From: Stichopus chloronotus
Taxonomy: Eukaryota > Echinodermata > Holothuroidea > Aspidochirotida > Stichopodidae
DNA: 64,000 bases
NCBI GenBank assembly: GCA_021234535.1
Contig: CM037830.1
Location: 37,758,937-37,822,936, forward strand
Direction: 5' to 3'
The notes under the pieces were generated by a model, which ran no database searches, was not told where the DNA came from, and was given only the letters and a program-made list of their open reading frames with translations. Position numbers and translations under genes: made by a program. Shown here piece after piece: positions 13,065 through 26,386 of this stretch (position 1 is its first letter; the number at the start of each line of letters is the position of its first letter).

Positions 13065-16000
13065 CCAGAGCTTAAAGTATGAAAACCTATTAAGGTCAAT
13101 ATCTCAGCAACTGAATTCACTTAGAACTTCAAAGTGTCAACATTCTTATCACTTGATGAGCAGCTGATGTCTGTCATATGAATTGCCTCTTGGGAGACTT
13201 GTCATCACTGTAATGTGACATGAAATGAATTTAATAAGTTCTATCATTCCAAAGATCTGTCCTGGGTTCCAAACCCCAACATGTGATACATAGTTTTACA
13301 CATTTATGCACATTTATTTCCTACTGAAGTTTGCCAAAATGTAGATCTGTGTTTCATAGCAGAGATCGCTGCTAGATCGCTGCTAGATAGACTCCATTCT
13401 TTTTCAATCTGTGGGATGTTTATAGTCCATTTTCTATGCCAAACAACCACTTAAACAGAGGAAGGGAACTTAGAATACAACAATATGGACTGCAAAGAAA
13501 ATAGCTTTAATCATGGTTAGACCATTCTGTCTCATCCATAAACATCTACAAAACTTCATCTCCTCAAAACACTATGCATGTGATGAGCAGTGTGAAGATG
13601 CATCATTTGAATTATGAAATTATGAAAAATTTGGGTGAATAAATTATTGTTGAGCAACAAATAACTAACTTTCTATCTGAAAGAAACTTATTGCCTTATT
13701 CTGAATAATCTCTCACTCTATGTCCAAAAACATTGCTTTTAAAGATATGGTTGTTTTCAATAAAGCAAATGCCTTATTTCACTTTAACGTAGCTCTTATC
13801 ACTTTTTCTAAGCTTTCAGAGAATATCCCTGTTGTCAGAAACTCCCTGTCAAGATTTACAAAGTGCTCTCTTGTCTTAGTCACAGTAGACACTCCCTTAG
13901 GAGGCAAGACTATTCCAGATTGCCTTTGTTGACTTGCACAATCTAATGTCTGTAATTAAAATTTGGTGTCCCAAACTTTCCAACTTGTGATTTACATCCA
14001 TCATGACCACAATTGTCATCAATGCTGTGTGAAATTGTGAATGACATTGCTCATTCATTTTGGCACTGGGTAACATCAAACCCATAAGTAATACAAACTG
14101 CGGTTGTCATTCTTGCATTTTGTTTTTCATTTTGATTTGGTCCCTTCACTGGGTTGCTTTTGTTTGTAAGTGATTTTATGTGTATGAAAAAGTGAGATAT
14201 CGGCAAGGAATCACAAAGTAATTTGACTTTCTGGTTTACAGGTCATTTAACAGGTGCCCTGCCCAGTTGAAATAGTTTTAATGTGCATAACAAGTTCTGG
14301 AGCCTTTGATATGCAAGTACAGTACTCCTTTCATTAGCCTTCATAATTAATTTGAATGTGTAGTTTAATAACTCTTAAGTCACAACATTCTAAAAGGTGA
14401 CCTGCTATAGCAATGTATTCTGATTACTCTTCCTTGCTTCCACCTAGGCTGATAAAAACAGCACTTTGTCACAGAGTATCTTCTCTTTTCAAATTGCATG
14501 CTCCTTTACTGTTATGATTCATTAAGATTAATTTTGTTCTTAGACATTGTATAGTACTATTATTGCTGTGGTTACTGGTACTGATACTCACAGCTGTCTG
14601 TTACATTACAATTGCCTGAATTACGCTGCTCATCATAGTCGAGGGAGTTTGACAGTTTATTGTGGAATTATTATTACGTTGTCTGCACAATCCTATGGTG
14701 TTCTCATTAACATACTCAGTAAATGGCACCTGCCCGTTAACTGTGTAACTCATAACATCCATAATGTGTGATAACACTAAATAGTACATTAACTGTTTCA
14801 TGCATACCATGCTGCCAATTGAGAAAAACTGGCAAATATCCAACCAAGTTTCAGCATAATCATCCCGCACTAGACAATTCCTTTCAATTAGCAATGACGG
14901 TTACAGACGGTTCATCATTCATAGCTGTCTGGGAAATGTAGCTGGCCCCTTCAATAATGTGAAAGCAATGCACACTTAGAACATGTTTAGTACCAAGCAA
15001 CTCGAGACTATATGCAATGCTCAACCACTTGCTGAGTTGCAAACTCTGGATGAATTTAGGATGTATTGCTACAGAAAGGCATTGCCTTACTTCTTGTCAA
15101 CAGTAGTTAGGGCTACTTCCCACTCATAAATGTAACCTCAAAAATATAACCTCTTGCCAATCACATCCCAATCTATTTTGCACTCGTGATTCCTCTCCGA
15201 TAAGAGTAAAACTTTTCTAAATTTTCTCATAGTCCTAAAAGCATACAGACATCTATTGGACACTGTACACAAGACCTTTTCAGACATGCAATGTGGGACC
15301 CTTCTTGGAGGAAAAAAAGATATTTAATGAGCAAGTTGTTCATTGAATCACGATTTTATCGACTCTTGTCTTCCTCTTTGATTGAATTATTCTCAGAGAA
15401 AATGATATTGCTATGTACTAACACTACAGTATTTAAATTGTGCCTTCCACAATGAAAAACTTACAATGACGTACAACATTAGGAGAGTGAAAGAAGAAAA
15501 TTTACCTACAGGTACCGTAAGTCAATTTTTCTCTCTGCTAGAGAGGATCAAATTCACTTATTCACATAATCTGTTCTAAAAATACAGTGCATTTGTTAAA
15601 TCTTACACATTCTATTCAAGTTACAGCTATGATTAACCTGCAATAAGTTATTTATTGAATTGTATGTTAACTGCAAGGAGCGGAGCAGCAACACACCCTC
15701 AGCAACTGGGTATAGTATTTACAGGACTGCACCCACTGAAGGAGAATAAATGTGATCATGAGTTTTTGTACTATTATTTAATTGACATGATTTTTTGTAG
15801 TTATGAATTTCTATGGTAGTGAAAGCAAAGGTAGGGGTAATGTAAGCTTCGTTTTCTTCTAAATTGTGAAGATTGAAGGATGTGCCACCGATATGCCTCC
15901 ACAGCAATCCAGGTGTGCAGAACTGCATGAAATGTTCATTTTTATGCACAAGATACACATTTGCTCTTCAATGGCTTTTTCATGTATGCATGAATTTAAA

Positions 16001-16527
16001 GTGATCCCCTTTTGTAAGTTTTTCTGCTTTTCCATCGATGTGCAATTTACATGCATTCAAAGTACTGTCAGTGCTTATTTTTTTGTTCATGTAGCAGACA
16101 CTTACACTACTGTAGTTGATTTTCCAAAGAACACTCTGAAATTGTAACATTCACTTTCTCATGATGTAATTAGTAGTGCACTGTTATTATACATGCATGA
16201 TTTTTCCCTTCCCATTTGACTCCAATATTGAGCTTACAGCAAGTAATTGACTTACAGTACTACTTCGTCATATTTCTTTTCAAAGCAGACATATGGTGGA
16301 AAGGTTTGCTTCATTTTGTTTACAGAATAAATGTCTCCTGGTTGAGCTATCCTTTGACTAGAAGTATATCTGTTTCACCATCCTTGTATTCTGCAACCAG
16401 GCTATCCAAGCTTCCATTCAGTGCAGGTATTTTACAAGTTTCCGTCACGCCTCCAGATTTTCTGAGCCAGTTTGAAGGTTTTGATTGCATTTCAGTGATA
16501 CATTCTTGAGTGGCCTTCTGACATCAG
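13065..16527. other. Gene-free stretch upstream of the first TMEM121-like gene
   Basis: No homologous coding sequence was found. The last few hundred bases presumably hold promoter, intron or 5' untranslated sequence of the gene starting at 16535. One pyrimidine-rich acceptor-like site (CATTTTGTTTACAG, ending 16324) and one directly before the start (CTTCTGACATCAG, ending 16527) could end a 5' intron, but no matching donor was identified. Confidence 0.35.
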
Positions 16528-16534
16528 TATCAAA

Positions 16535-17527
16535 ATGGCTGAAGGAGCATTGAAAACCTTTGAGAAAATTACAGAAGTTTCTGCCAAGCTGTTGTCCATA
16601 CTGGTTCTGTTGGTGCAAGCTGTAATTCTAAATACATATTTCTTCACACTGGACTATTCAGGAGCGTCGCCCTACATGTGGATAGTTTTTGATGCTGTGG
16701 TGTTGCTCTTGTGGTTATTGTCTCTGTACATACAAACTTTTAGAAAACCCCCATCCACCGAAAACTGGAATTGGATTCAGAGGTTGCTTAATGAATTCAG
16801 ATACGCCTACCTTTCCTGGATCGTGTATGCCATCGTACTCTGCTTCAAAATAAATCACATGTTCTTCTACTTTGCTGAGAAACTTGTGGCAAATCCCAGC
16901 CTGTATTCTTCCACGACTCTGAAGATAGTGATCTCCATGGCTGGAATTGCTTTCCTCTTGCTTGTTTACTGCCATCACAGGGAAATTAAGGAACAAAGCT
17001 ACAAGGCAATTATGGAGAAGATATCTATATCTGCATGCCTGGATATCTTGGACTGTTTGGCATTGCTCAACATACTCTTTGTCAATGATGACCGTTTGGA
17101 ACTCCCTTACAGGTTGGACAGGACCATCCGTGCCTTCTCCTGCATCTGCATTCTGCTCCCATTGTTTCCTCTCCTGGTCTTGCGCATGCTGCAGGGTCCT
17201 CGCTCCAGCGAGAAGTGGTACGGTCTCTCGTTGATCACTCAAACTGGCATGTACTTCGTCTTTGTCAATGTCCCCCTCTTCTCTATCCGGCTTCACCTCT
17301 GGATCGTGCACGAGATCGACATTTCGACCTTCTTCACCAAGAACGTCATCATGTTGTTTAAAGGTGCGTTCGACATCATCAAAGCGTTGGTGGACTGGTA
17401 CGTGAAAAACAAAAAGACGAATGAAAACCCACACCGTGATGGAGATGAAGAAGAGGATGGTCACATGATGGAGGGAGCTGCTCATGATGCAAGTGATGAA
17501 CAGAAACAAGCAGAAACAGAAATGTAA
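16535..17527 (+). CDS. TMEM121-family multipass membrane protein, paralog 1
   Basis: A single uninterrupted frame encodes 330 residues. The ATG has a strong Kozak setting (AAAATGG). The protein has about six hydrophobic segments: roughly residues 17-38, 46-66, 88-112, 124-146, 168-186 and 200-220, with another near 235-260. Landmarks such as YAYLSWIVYAIVLCFKI, ISMAGIAFLLLVY, CLDILDCLALL and STFFTKNVIMLF line up in order with vertebrate TMEM121, which is about 319 residues and also encoded in one coding exon. The family also resembles TMEM26. The C-terminal tail is acidic and hydrophilic (GDEEEDGHMMEG). Its molecular function is not established; vertebrate TMEM121 was described from heart as 'hole'. 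The neighbour at 26387 is a close paralog. The family call rests on recalled motifs, not a search. Confidence 0.8.
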   Translation: MAEGALKTFEKITEVSAKLLSILVLLVQAVILNTYFFTLDYSGASPYMWIVFDAVVLLLWLLSLYIQTFRKPPSTENWNWIQRLLNEFRYAYLSWIVYAIVLCFKINHMFFYFAEKLVANPSLYSSTTLKIVISMAGIAFLLLVYCHHREIKEQSYKAIMEKISISACLDILDCLALLNILFVNDDRLELPYRLDRTIRAFSCICILLPLFPLLVLRMLQGPRSSEKWYGLSLITQTGMYFVFVNVPLFSIRLHLWIVHEIDISTFFTKNVIMLFKGAFDIIKALVDWYVKNKKTNENPHRDGDEEEDGHMMEGAAHDASDEQKQAETEM

Positions 17528-17835
17528 AATGATAAAAACAATGTCAGTGTTGAAGCATACTGTTAAACTCATCAATTAACTTGAAGGAGTTTAGTCTCAT
17601 TGTATTATAATAATTGAATTGGGGGCTCCACAAACGTCAATTGTACAGGTGATGCTGCTATACGGGGAAGAGGCTGTTCAGTTTTGATCATTTTTTTAGT
17701 ACAGTTTTTGAAAAATGTTTTCAGTCTAGGAAAGGAAAGTGAAACCAGAATGATTGAGGCATTCTTTGATAAGTTTAATGTATTAAAATGGTTTGGTAAA
17801 AACAAAAGCATTCATTAATATACAATACAGTGCAA

Positions 17836-17841
17836 AATAAA
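17836..17841 (+). promoter_or_regulatory. Candidate poly(A) signal for TMEM121-like paralog 1
   Basis: AATAAA lies about 310 bp after the stop codon, with a TG-rich stretch (TTATGTGTTGCACATG) roughly 30 bp further on. A second AATAAA at 19977-19982, also followed by T-rich sequence, could give a longer transcript. Confidence 0.4.
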
Positions 17842-20294
17842 TGCTATCCTCCAATGTTCCCTTTATAGTTATGTGTTGCACATGTAGTTATTGCATCCTT
17901 AAAAAAGCAAATCATGTGTGTATTAAACTTGATGAATAGTAAATTATGCCAGTTAGTTCATTCTGTTATTTGTCAAGGATTCCAAAGTGGTGACTTTTGC
18001 TGAGTGGAGCTTTTTAGACCCTAGAATTTCATTTTCTCTGAAATCATTGTAAATACGTAAATAGATGCACTTGCTGTGGGGCTCGGTGGTGATGACTGGC
18101 CCCTGTAAAAATTGCATTGTTCCATTCTGGCAGTCCACATATTTCATGTTTGATTTACTTGTCGGTCAGCTGTCCGTAAGAAACGTTTCCATCCTTCATT
18201 GTAAACATTGCAAACAGAATGTCTTGAGTGTGTGGCACATTAGCACCTCTGTGTGGTAAAGTGCTGCTTACAATGGTTAGTCACTGCATTTTGCATTAGT
18301 GATGAATGGTCATTCATTACAGTATTACCCATAAATATGGCTTTTGTTGTATGTTCCTCATTAACATTTTATGTTCCTTATTAACATTCTGAGTTTCATT
18401 CTTTTAATTCCTGCAAATTTACAATTATTACTGCTAATGTTCCAAATTGATGTTGTCCTTGGCAAAAAATTTACAAGGAGTATTCAGGGGGGCAAAAGTT
18501 TGCTTCATCACCACCCATGTAAGGTGCAATTAGGTTTTTAATGACCATTTTAGTTGAATACATTATTGCATAGTATCCTGTTCTTAAAAGTAATAGACCT
18601 TGAACATTGATATTAGAAATAAAAAGGCCCTAAGGGGTGACAAATTGCCCTCCTTTACCCTCTCAGACAGAATCCCTGCAAGTTTACTATTTGCTGTGTA
18701 GTGTGGGGGGGAGGTGTATTAAGTAGTGTTTTCATCTATTCTTAAAGTTGTAACAGGGTAATTTCTGGCTCTTTCTTGTAGGGTACCCTTGCACCTGACC
18801 AAAGTGCTAAGGACACTGTTATCATTTCCACTTGTGACAGTACCTCACCTTGTTGTCCAGGTGGAGTGGTCTCACTGGTGATATCATTTTGCCATCCGAT
18901 CTTATCTGTCAAGTCACTACAAATTTTAGCAGTGAAAGACTACACAGTCTAATGCAAAGTAATAGTTAAATCCAAAAAATATGTTGACTTTTGTATAGAC
19001 GTTTCCTCGTATTCATTGTTTAACTTGTATGGAGACGCCAAACCAAAGCTCCTAGTCTTTATTCAATTCTTTTCAGTGAATCATTTTTATACTTTAATTT
19101 GGTCACATCAATCTATAATATCTTTCAGTGTCTAATTTCAAAAGCTTTGTAAGCCTATGTTTTGTTCTAAGCATTTTAACGTCTTGAGCTTTGTGTACTG
19201 TACTTTGTACCCACTGTATATATGTTACTTTCATTTTCAGTAATGAATTGGATGTGCCGTCTCCACAACTAGCTGTCACCACATACTGTGTAGTTTCTGG
19301 AACAGGATCTAGAAATTTTGTTTCTCTTTCATTAAGTGTGAGAAACTGATGTTTGCAGTGATTGTTTATTATCAGTTCTGCTAGCAACTATTGACAGTTT
19401 TTGCATCTACGCCAGTGATCATTATCTCGTTGAATGAAAGAGAGCTAGCCATACAGTGGCATTAGTGGTTTCCCATGGTTCATTTGTTTGTCCAGTGGTG
19501 AATGTTGTTGTATGTTGGCTCTGTTGGGATAGATGTACAGGGTGTGTGAGCAGATAAAACTACATCTGAATGAAGACTGCGAATATTAATCCATGAAACA
19601 AGACTTCTTTTAAGGTACTGTAACTTGACTCTTGAGACCCTTAAGTATTGCACATTTCAGTTTTATTGTTGCGCTATTGTTTGTTACTATTTATTCACAA
19701 AATGAAACATCTATCTCACCATTTACTTAAATATGCAATCCACAAATTGAAGGCATCACAGTGTAGTAACTCACCTAAGCTTCTTTAATTATTGATTATA
19801 ATTTTAAGTTAGTATTTGAAAGTAAAAATTTCACAGATTTATCACATGGTGTTCAGTATCTCAATGGTTACTAACAGCTAATTTTGGTGGTTTCATGATT
19901 TTGTAAATTTTTATTTTTTGCACTTGCGGTTTATAGCCTGCTATGTCACTAACATGTAATCTATTTTCATAACTTTAATAAATTTGTTATTTTTTCCAGT
20001 ACAGTGTTGAATTACATTTATGTGGTTTGTATTCAGTCATTAATTGTCACATTGTTGGTTGGATAGATGTGTTTTTATATTTTATCATGACTCATTGATT
20101 TCCTCCACCCTTTGTTCTGTTTATGATTAATGGTGTCACATTTGGATTCATCTCGAGGACAGCAATACATTTTACTCCCCACAGTGTCATTCTCACCAAT
20201 CTTTTTTACGTAACTTTTTGTCCAAAGTAAAGTCAACACAGTTCGTATTGTTACTGAAATTTCTGTAAAAACATTTGAGATTTCACCAAGACAG
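17842..20294. other. Gene-free stretch, possibly long 3' untranslated region
   Basis: No coding potential was recognised. The sequence is AT-rich with many T runs, and an AATAAA at 19977-19982 could end a long 3' UTR of the preceding gene. This is inference only. Confidence 0.3.
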
Positions 20295-20580
20295 GGTTTT
20301 CCTGGCCATGGAAACCCTGGAAATGTCATGAAAATTTGGAAAATTATTTCAAGACCTGGAAAACTTTATTTTTAGAGTTTTGCACAGTGACACTGTGCCT
20401 TTTGCACTCATAATATCAAAATATATTCTCATCCATAATGTTCAATTTTATTTGTCTCTTTGGCTCATAATGCTTTGACTTTCGATGTTGCAGTTGAAAA
20501 CTTTAAGTAAGAAACAAGGAAGAAGTCATGGAAATTCTTTATTTGGTCCTGGGAGAGTCGTGGCAAAGTCAGGGAAATTG
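20295..20580. repeat. Diverged dispersed repeat with CATGGAAA / CCTGGAAA units
   Basis: Units such as CCATGGAAACCCTGGAAATG, GACCTGGAAAACTTTATTTT and GAAGTCATGGAAATTCTTTA recur within 285 bp. They resemble a type of repeat I recall from several animal genomes. The two halves flank about 120 bp of unrelated sequence. No coding capacity is visible. Confidence 0.35.
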
Positions 20581-22040
20581 ATTCACTGAAAGTGCAAATG
20601 AGAGGGGAAGAGAATCATGCATACATTTGAACCGAGCAAATACAATTTTTGCACACCCACATTATTAAAAATAAAGTAGTAAAGAATTTGAAAGAAAACA
20701 ATTGAAACCCAGTCTTTGTTCAATCTCCATAGATACTGCCAAGGACTTTTAGTGCACTCATACAGTATCTTACAGTTCACACTGTACATCATTAAAACTA
20801 TTCTGGTGTGAGTCAAGAAGTCTTAAGTATGACAGATTCTTGACAACAGAGAATACTAAATGGAGATGCTTGACTCACATTTTTCTCATATTTTCATTGT
20901 TATAGGTAGCAGTTTACGTTATTAAACACTTTCATCATTGTTTATTTGGCGCTAGGTGAAGCATGAAATTAGCATCCCTATTAAAGTATTGATTACAGCA
21001 CTGGTATGCATGCCTTTTGCAACATAAGTACAACATTAATGTAAAACTCCTTACCATAAGTTCATCTTTGGAAGCTTCTCCTCCTATGTGTACCTCAGTT
21101 CACCCTTACTGTGTTGTACTCTTTATTGTACATTATCAGCCTCTATCACTAGGGCCATACTAATTCGTTTCCTGTTTTGATGCATGTTTACTCTCTCTTT
21201 GTAGTATATAGTTTGTTTTCATTTGAGACACTATTGTGGAGGTTAATGCAACAAACAAAACACTGATGAATCACACATTAAGGAAATAAAGATGACCTTA
21301 CTTAGGTTCTAACACTTAGTATATAACTGTATCATAATATTCTTGTTAATACCAGCTAGCATGTCAAACTGCTGTCACAGTTTTTTCATAGAAATGTTCT
21401 AAAGATACAGCAATGTTAAGTAAAATGCTGAACAGAGTGGAAATATTATCTTCTTGTGCTACTGTATGTAAGTATTCTTACAAAATAACCAAGCATAATA
21501 GAGCCTTGTATACAAATCTATATGTATCTTTCTGTATCATTCTACTGTATGTAAATTGTTCCTCATTACATTCTATGTTACAATATAAGGAGGCATTGCA
21601 CAAGGAGCAGAGGACAAGCGTACATCGTTTTACTGTCTTGTGATGTTCAGCCATTTTCAAAAGTTGAGCATCTATTAATATGTCTCATCAATTGTGAAGT
21701 TTAATGACAGTATTTGCTGATAAACAGCAGTACAGTATTTTATTACCGTTAAACGGTACATGCGGTGGGCTTTAGTGAGCTACGTCATACATTCCAATCA
21801 TAACCAAACAGTCATACACTTGCGTTAAAGGAACCCTGTAGCCACTTCAGTATCCCAGATTCCTCCTCGACAAAGTGAGTTTGAACTAATGAGGAGACGT
21901 TTGTTACTGAGTGGCTTGCCTTTTTGCAGAAAGTATATATCGTAAAGAGGAAGCCAGCTGAGGTATCAATTAATGCAAAGAATTTTGTGGTCAGTGCAAA
22001 TAATTCTGTTACCCCTATAAATCATATGTGTGCCCTTTGC
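20581..22040. other. No gene recognised
   Basis: AT-rich sequence with short frames only. Nothing resembling a conserved exon was seen on either strand. Confidence 0.35.
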
Positions 22041-22118
22041 GGTGATATGGTAGTGTTTGCAGTGATATGGTAGTGTTTGCAGTGATATGGTAGTGTTTAT
22101 AGTGATATGGTAGTGTTC
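22041..22118. repeat. 20-bp tandem repeat, four copies
   Basis: Four copies of GTGATATGGTAGTGTTTGCA stand head to tail; the third has TATA for TGCA and the fourth is cut short. The core TATGGTAGTG and the 20-bp period are shared with the much longer array at 34612-35110, about 12.5 kb away. Confidence 0.85.
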
Positions 22119-25100
22119 TAACTAGTGTCTGCATTGGGTACCACACTCACTGTATCAGGACCCAGTTCTGATATTGCTATCCAGATTTTACTTTGATTAA
22201 CCTACATTGTAAGTGTGCCAAATTCAGTATGAAACCAAGAACATTACTTCATTGTCATGCTCATACAATAGATACATGTTGTTGTGTTAACATGCCTAGC
22301 AACATGTCATATTATGACTGCACAATAAACTCTTTGCTAAACAGATATTACATTTTCGGTTACTCTGAAATCCAACCAACTATGAGTGGTGGGTCACACA
22401 TTGCCAAATCTTGGACCCATTGCAAACACCAGTTCTAAGAAATTACAGTATAGAAACAATGAGAACTTAACAATTTTCATTTTCAATTACTCTCAAACTA
22501 ATTTTCTACTGAACACCCCTCTGACTCTTTAAATGTCTGCCAGTTCATTTCATGCAAACTTCCGATTGGGTATTGTCCGCATTGTCAATGTTGAGTCAGA
22601 TGATTAAAAATACTAATGAATTTATTGAAAAGTTCATTTTTAATAGTTTATTTCTGTTGGATACTTGTCTGTTAGTGCCTGTTGATATACATATATATGC
22701 TTCAGCAGACTAAGTGACAACAACTAGCAATGGTCTGCCCTTGAGCTACAGTGTATAACACAGCCTAATCCTTTGTGCGGTTGTATTTCTCAACCTGCTT
22801 CCAGCTGACAGTTTAACTGGCATTTCACTTTTCTGAATTTAGATACTATTGTATGGTTTTTACTTAATGATCACAACAGAGCTTTATCTATTGTGCACAA
22901 GGTTAGTGCTATTTTTTTACATTGCACATGTGACATTTGCAAAAAATTTAGCACCCTCTTGTGCATTGAAATACATGATTTTACTTAAAATGTCTTCTCG
23001 TTTATGTCCACAATAAAATACACCTACCTTTCTCCAGTCATTGACTAACGCACTACTTATACAGAACTTTCTGTGTATGTAAAAGCAAAGTACGTGAGCA
23101 TGTGATATGAACAGCTAGTAGTGCTATCACCTTAATACACTATAATTCTCAGAATGAATAATAGTACCCTATAGTTCTACTCAGGGAATATAAAATAACT
23201 AAAGATTGTCTACAGTACCCCAAAGGTATAGCATTTCCAGTGCAAAATACAGAATATGGCAGTACAGGGGTCTTCTCTTGATAGTGCAATTAACAATATG
23301 ATAGTACAAGATGGTTATATATTCACCCCTCTAGTAGTCAAACACACCATGTTGTATTGTGACTAGTATTTATTGCAACAAATTACTCCCTCGCAAATGC
23401 GGGCTTGCCACCTCTCACGGTTTCATCGTGTGTCTCCCAGCTTCGAGCATCAAAATCTCCGGTTAAACATCACTTCGATGCCATAAGAGATGAGTGGGTC
23501 TCTGTGTAGACCAAGATTAATGTTTTCTATAATTGGTTTAAATTTTTGTTGAATCACAGATGTATTCTTGTCAGGAAAATAACTAATTTTGCCAAAGATT
23601 TTTGTTTATGGGAGATAAGCCTAAATATATTAAGAGGGTGAAGAAAAAGTCTAGCTCCTCCCAGTTGGAAAACACTTTTCATAATAACATACTGTAGTAG
23701 GAGTTTTTTAAAATCTTCCAGGTATGAAATGTGATTTCCAGCTTTTTTTTGCAAAACCTCAATGTTTGCCATTTTTGAGGACAATTAGCAAGTCTGCAAA
23801 TGCCTGTCTCAATGGACATACTGATTTCGTTAGTATATATCAGTGTGTCTGTGGCAAAGTTACAATACAGTGTAAACTATACATGATGTTAAAACAAGTT
23901 CGACAAATGAATTGATAAAAATTGTAATTGTATTTATACATCAGTTGTAAACTATTCTAGGTTGCATCCTGGTCAATTCAAAAAGTCTGGGAGTGGTTAC
24001 ACATATTCCACAAATCCTCCAGCAACGTACAGCTCCACCAAAATATAACTGATGAGTGAGATTAGCAAGATGAGCAGTGGGAATTTGTGACTGACTGTTG
24101 ACATACACAGTGTGTGCAGACCACTAGTAACAGAGATCCATGTCTAAGTTTATCAGCAGGTATTGGTCTCATTTGGTCTGCTATCACATCTCACATTAAC
24201 AATACATGTCCCTTAAGTGTGCAGTACCATATAGAACAATCGCTAGCTCTCATAGATTCAGTGTGAGTGACATGATCCTTAATTTCATGACAGACAGAAG
24301 TGGAAGAGGGGCCTAAAGTCATCAGAAAATTTAAGAAAGGTGTTAATGGTAGGTTGTTTTTGTGTGTGCGTATGTGCTTTTCACCTGAAGAGTGCACATG
24401 TTTGTTGAAAGGTACAGTCCTGATTGTCATATTTTACATTGAAATATTTAAGGATTGTCCCCTTTTAAAGGACATGTGACATGAAAATGAGAGTTTGCAA
24501 TATTGGGTGTATCAATCATAGAAATGTTGAATTCACATCATAGACATGTATCCTCATCCCTTGCTTCACTAATGCACTAGGGGAGCAACTGGACTTAAGC
24601 ATGTGAATCTCCTTTGAGTCCAGGGCGAGGCGCAAGAATCAGAGGAGTGGTTTGCAACTTCTGGGGACTTCTTGTAGCCCCTCCAGAGTTGACTCCGTGT
24701 GGTAGGTCTGCTGAATCAAGACAGCTCTTTTGTAGATACTGTCACATGACCTTGAATGACATGCAGTACATTCAGGTATTGCTAGAGCATCAGACAGTCC
24801 ATCGGGGTTAGAAGTTGATAATCCCACCAGTTAGTTCTTGACAGACAGCGTAAATAATACCTGGATTGATAATGACACATACAAAATTTAACATTATGTT
24901 GGAAACTCAGTCTATTAAATAGTCATGAATGCTCTAACCTTGTAATTGCACTAGTGAGTTGGACTGCACAAGTACAACTAGTTACTGACTTTTGTTTGTA
25001 ATTCGTATAATTTCAGGATTTGATACAAGCTGCAGTAATGTAGTTGATGATAGAGTCAAATGAACTGAAGCTTACACCATAAAATTTCTTTCTTAAAGGC

Positions 25101-26290
25101 AGTCACTTATAACCAGAGATGCCGAGTTTGCATGACTTTATAGAGGGCGAAAAGTTTTGACAAGGCCTGCAGACTAGCACAACCATTTGACTAGGAATTT
25201 TTTACAAGCTGTACCCCTCAGAACCAGTGGTAAAGTTAGCAGTTTCAGTCAGAGAGAACACAAATAGCTTATAGGGGCACTGTACATTGGATACCTAGTA
25301 GTCTCTTTTGCTAAGCCAATTACGCCCTGCAATGTACTATAAGCAGGCAGGGCAGAACAAAAATGATATTGAAGTGGAGTTGGCATCAGTTGGCATGTAG
25401 CTTCCAAGAAAAGTTCTGGCTTCTCAAACTCCTCAGATGCCTGGAAATGGCACTTCCCAGGTACACTTCTGCCAATTTCTCAATTTAAGAGAACAAATAT
25501 AGATGTATGAAAAATGAAATTGCATTAAAGACAGGTTTACATGAAACAAGAATCATAAGTAATTTTACATCCTCTGTCATTCTTGGAGTACTTCATAAAT
25601 ACTGGGGATGGGGACTTAACATACCTTTGGCTTCCTTGATTTTCTTCGTCGTGGCACTGAAGTTGCAGGACTTATTTGCTACAGAATTAAGAGCCTGGAC
25701 ATGCCCCCATGGGCATACCTAGTATTTTTTTCTAGCTCGGGCCTGTTACATGTAGGGGGAGGCATCAACGAGTATGTTACACTGTGACGTTGAAATGTAG
25801 TGTGCCGCCCTATTGCAGTGGTGCAGCCAACATTTTGAACTACGGGGTGGACTGAGAATTGTGGTAGATCTATTTGTCTTGGGGCAGAAAAAGTAATGTA
25901 AAGTCATGTAAAATTACCCCCAGAATGCCGGAAGAAGCCCCTTACTGGGCTCAGTGAGAAAGCTCAGGCTTTAGAAAATGGTATCATTCTTACATGGAGA
26001 AAACAGAAGTAAATATTTGTAATCCACCACCAGGATATTCTTCTGTTTAATCTTTTCTTTGAAGGCTGTCCTATTGATCGATAATAGGAAACAAACACTT
26101 GAAGGCGGTTGCCTTTTTGGTTTTTCAACAGTTCATCAACAATGAATGCGTCATTCATGGGTAATTGGAAGGTTCATGAAAGCTTGAGATGAATTAAACA
26201 GATTGAACAAAGATGAATTATGTCATCTCAGTCTTCTGTACAACTCTCTAAGTAAATGAAAGTGAGTGATTTTTTCTTTTCTTTTCCTAG
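22119..26290. other. Interval between the two TMEM121-like paralogs
   Basis: No exon was recognised on either strand. The right edge ends in a strong splice acceptor (TTTTCTTTTCTTTTCCTAG, ending 26290), so at least part of this interval is probably 5' intron of the second paralog. A donor and first exon were not located. Confidence 0.4.
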
Positions 26291-26386
26291 AGTCAATATA
26301 CGACATCCTTGGGATACTGAGAACGTGTTCCAGAATATCACAGGTAGGAAAGTTTAAAAGACTGGGAGGATAATTTAATACCGAGA
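26291..26386 (+). other. 5' untranslated exon part of TMEM121-like paralog 2
   Basis: The long pyrimidine tract and AG ending at 26290 make a textbook acceptor about 96 bp before the ATG at 26387. The exon would then run into the intact coding frame without another intron. Inferred from the splice site alone. Confidence 0.5.

Noticed and set aside
16715..17575. 286-codon minus-strand frame opposite TMEM121-like paralog 1
   Set aside because: It is the antisense shadow of a conserved gene. Its composition is odd and it has no recognisable domain.
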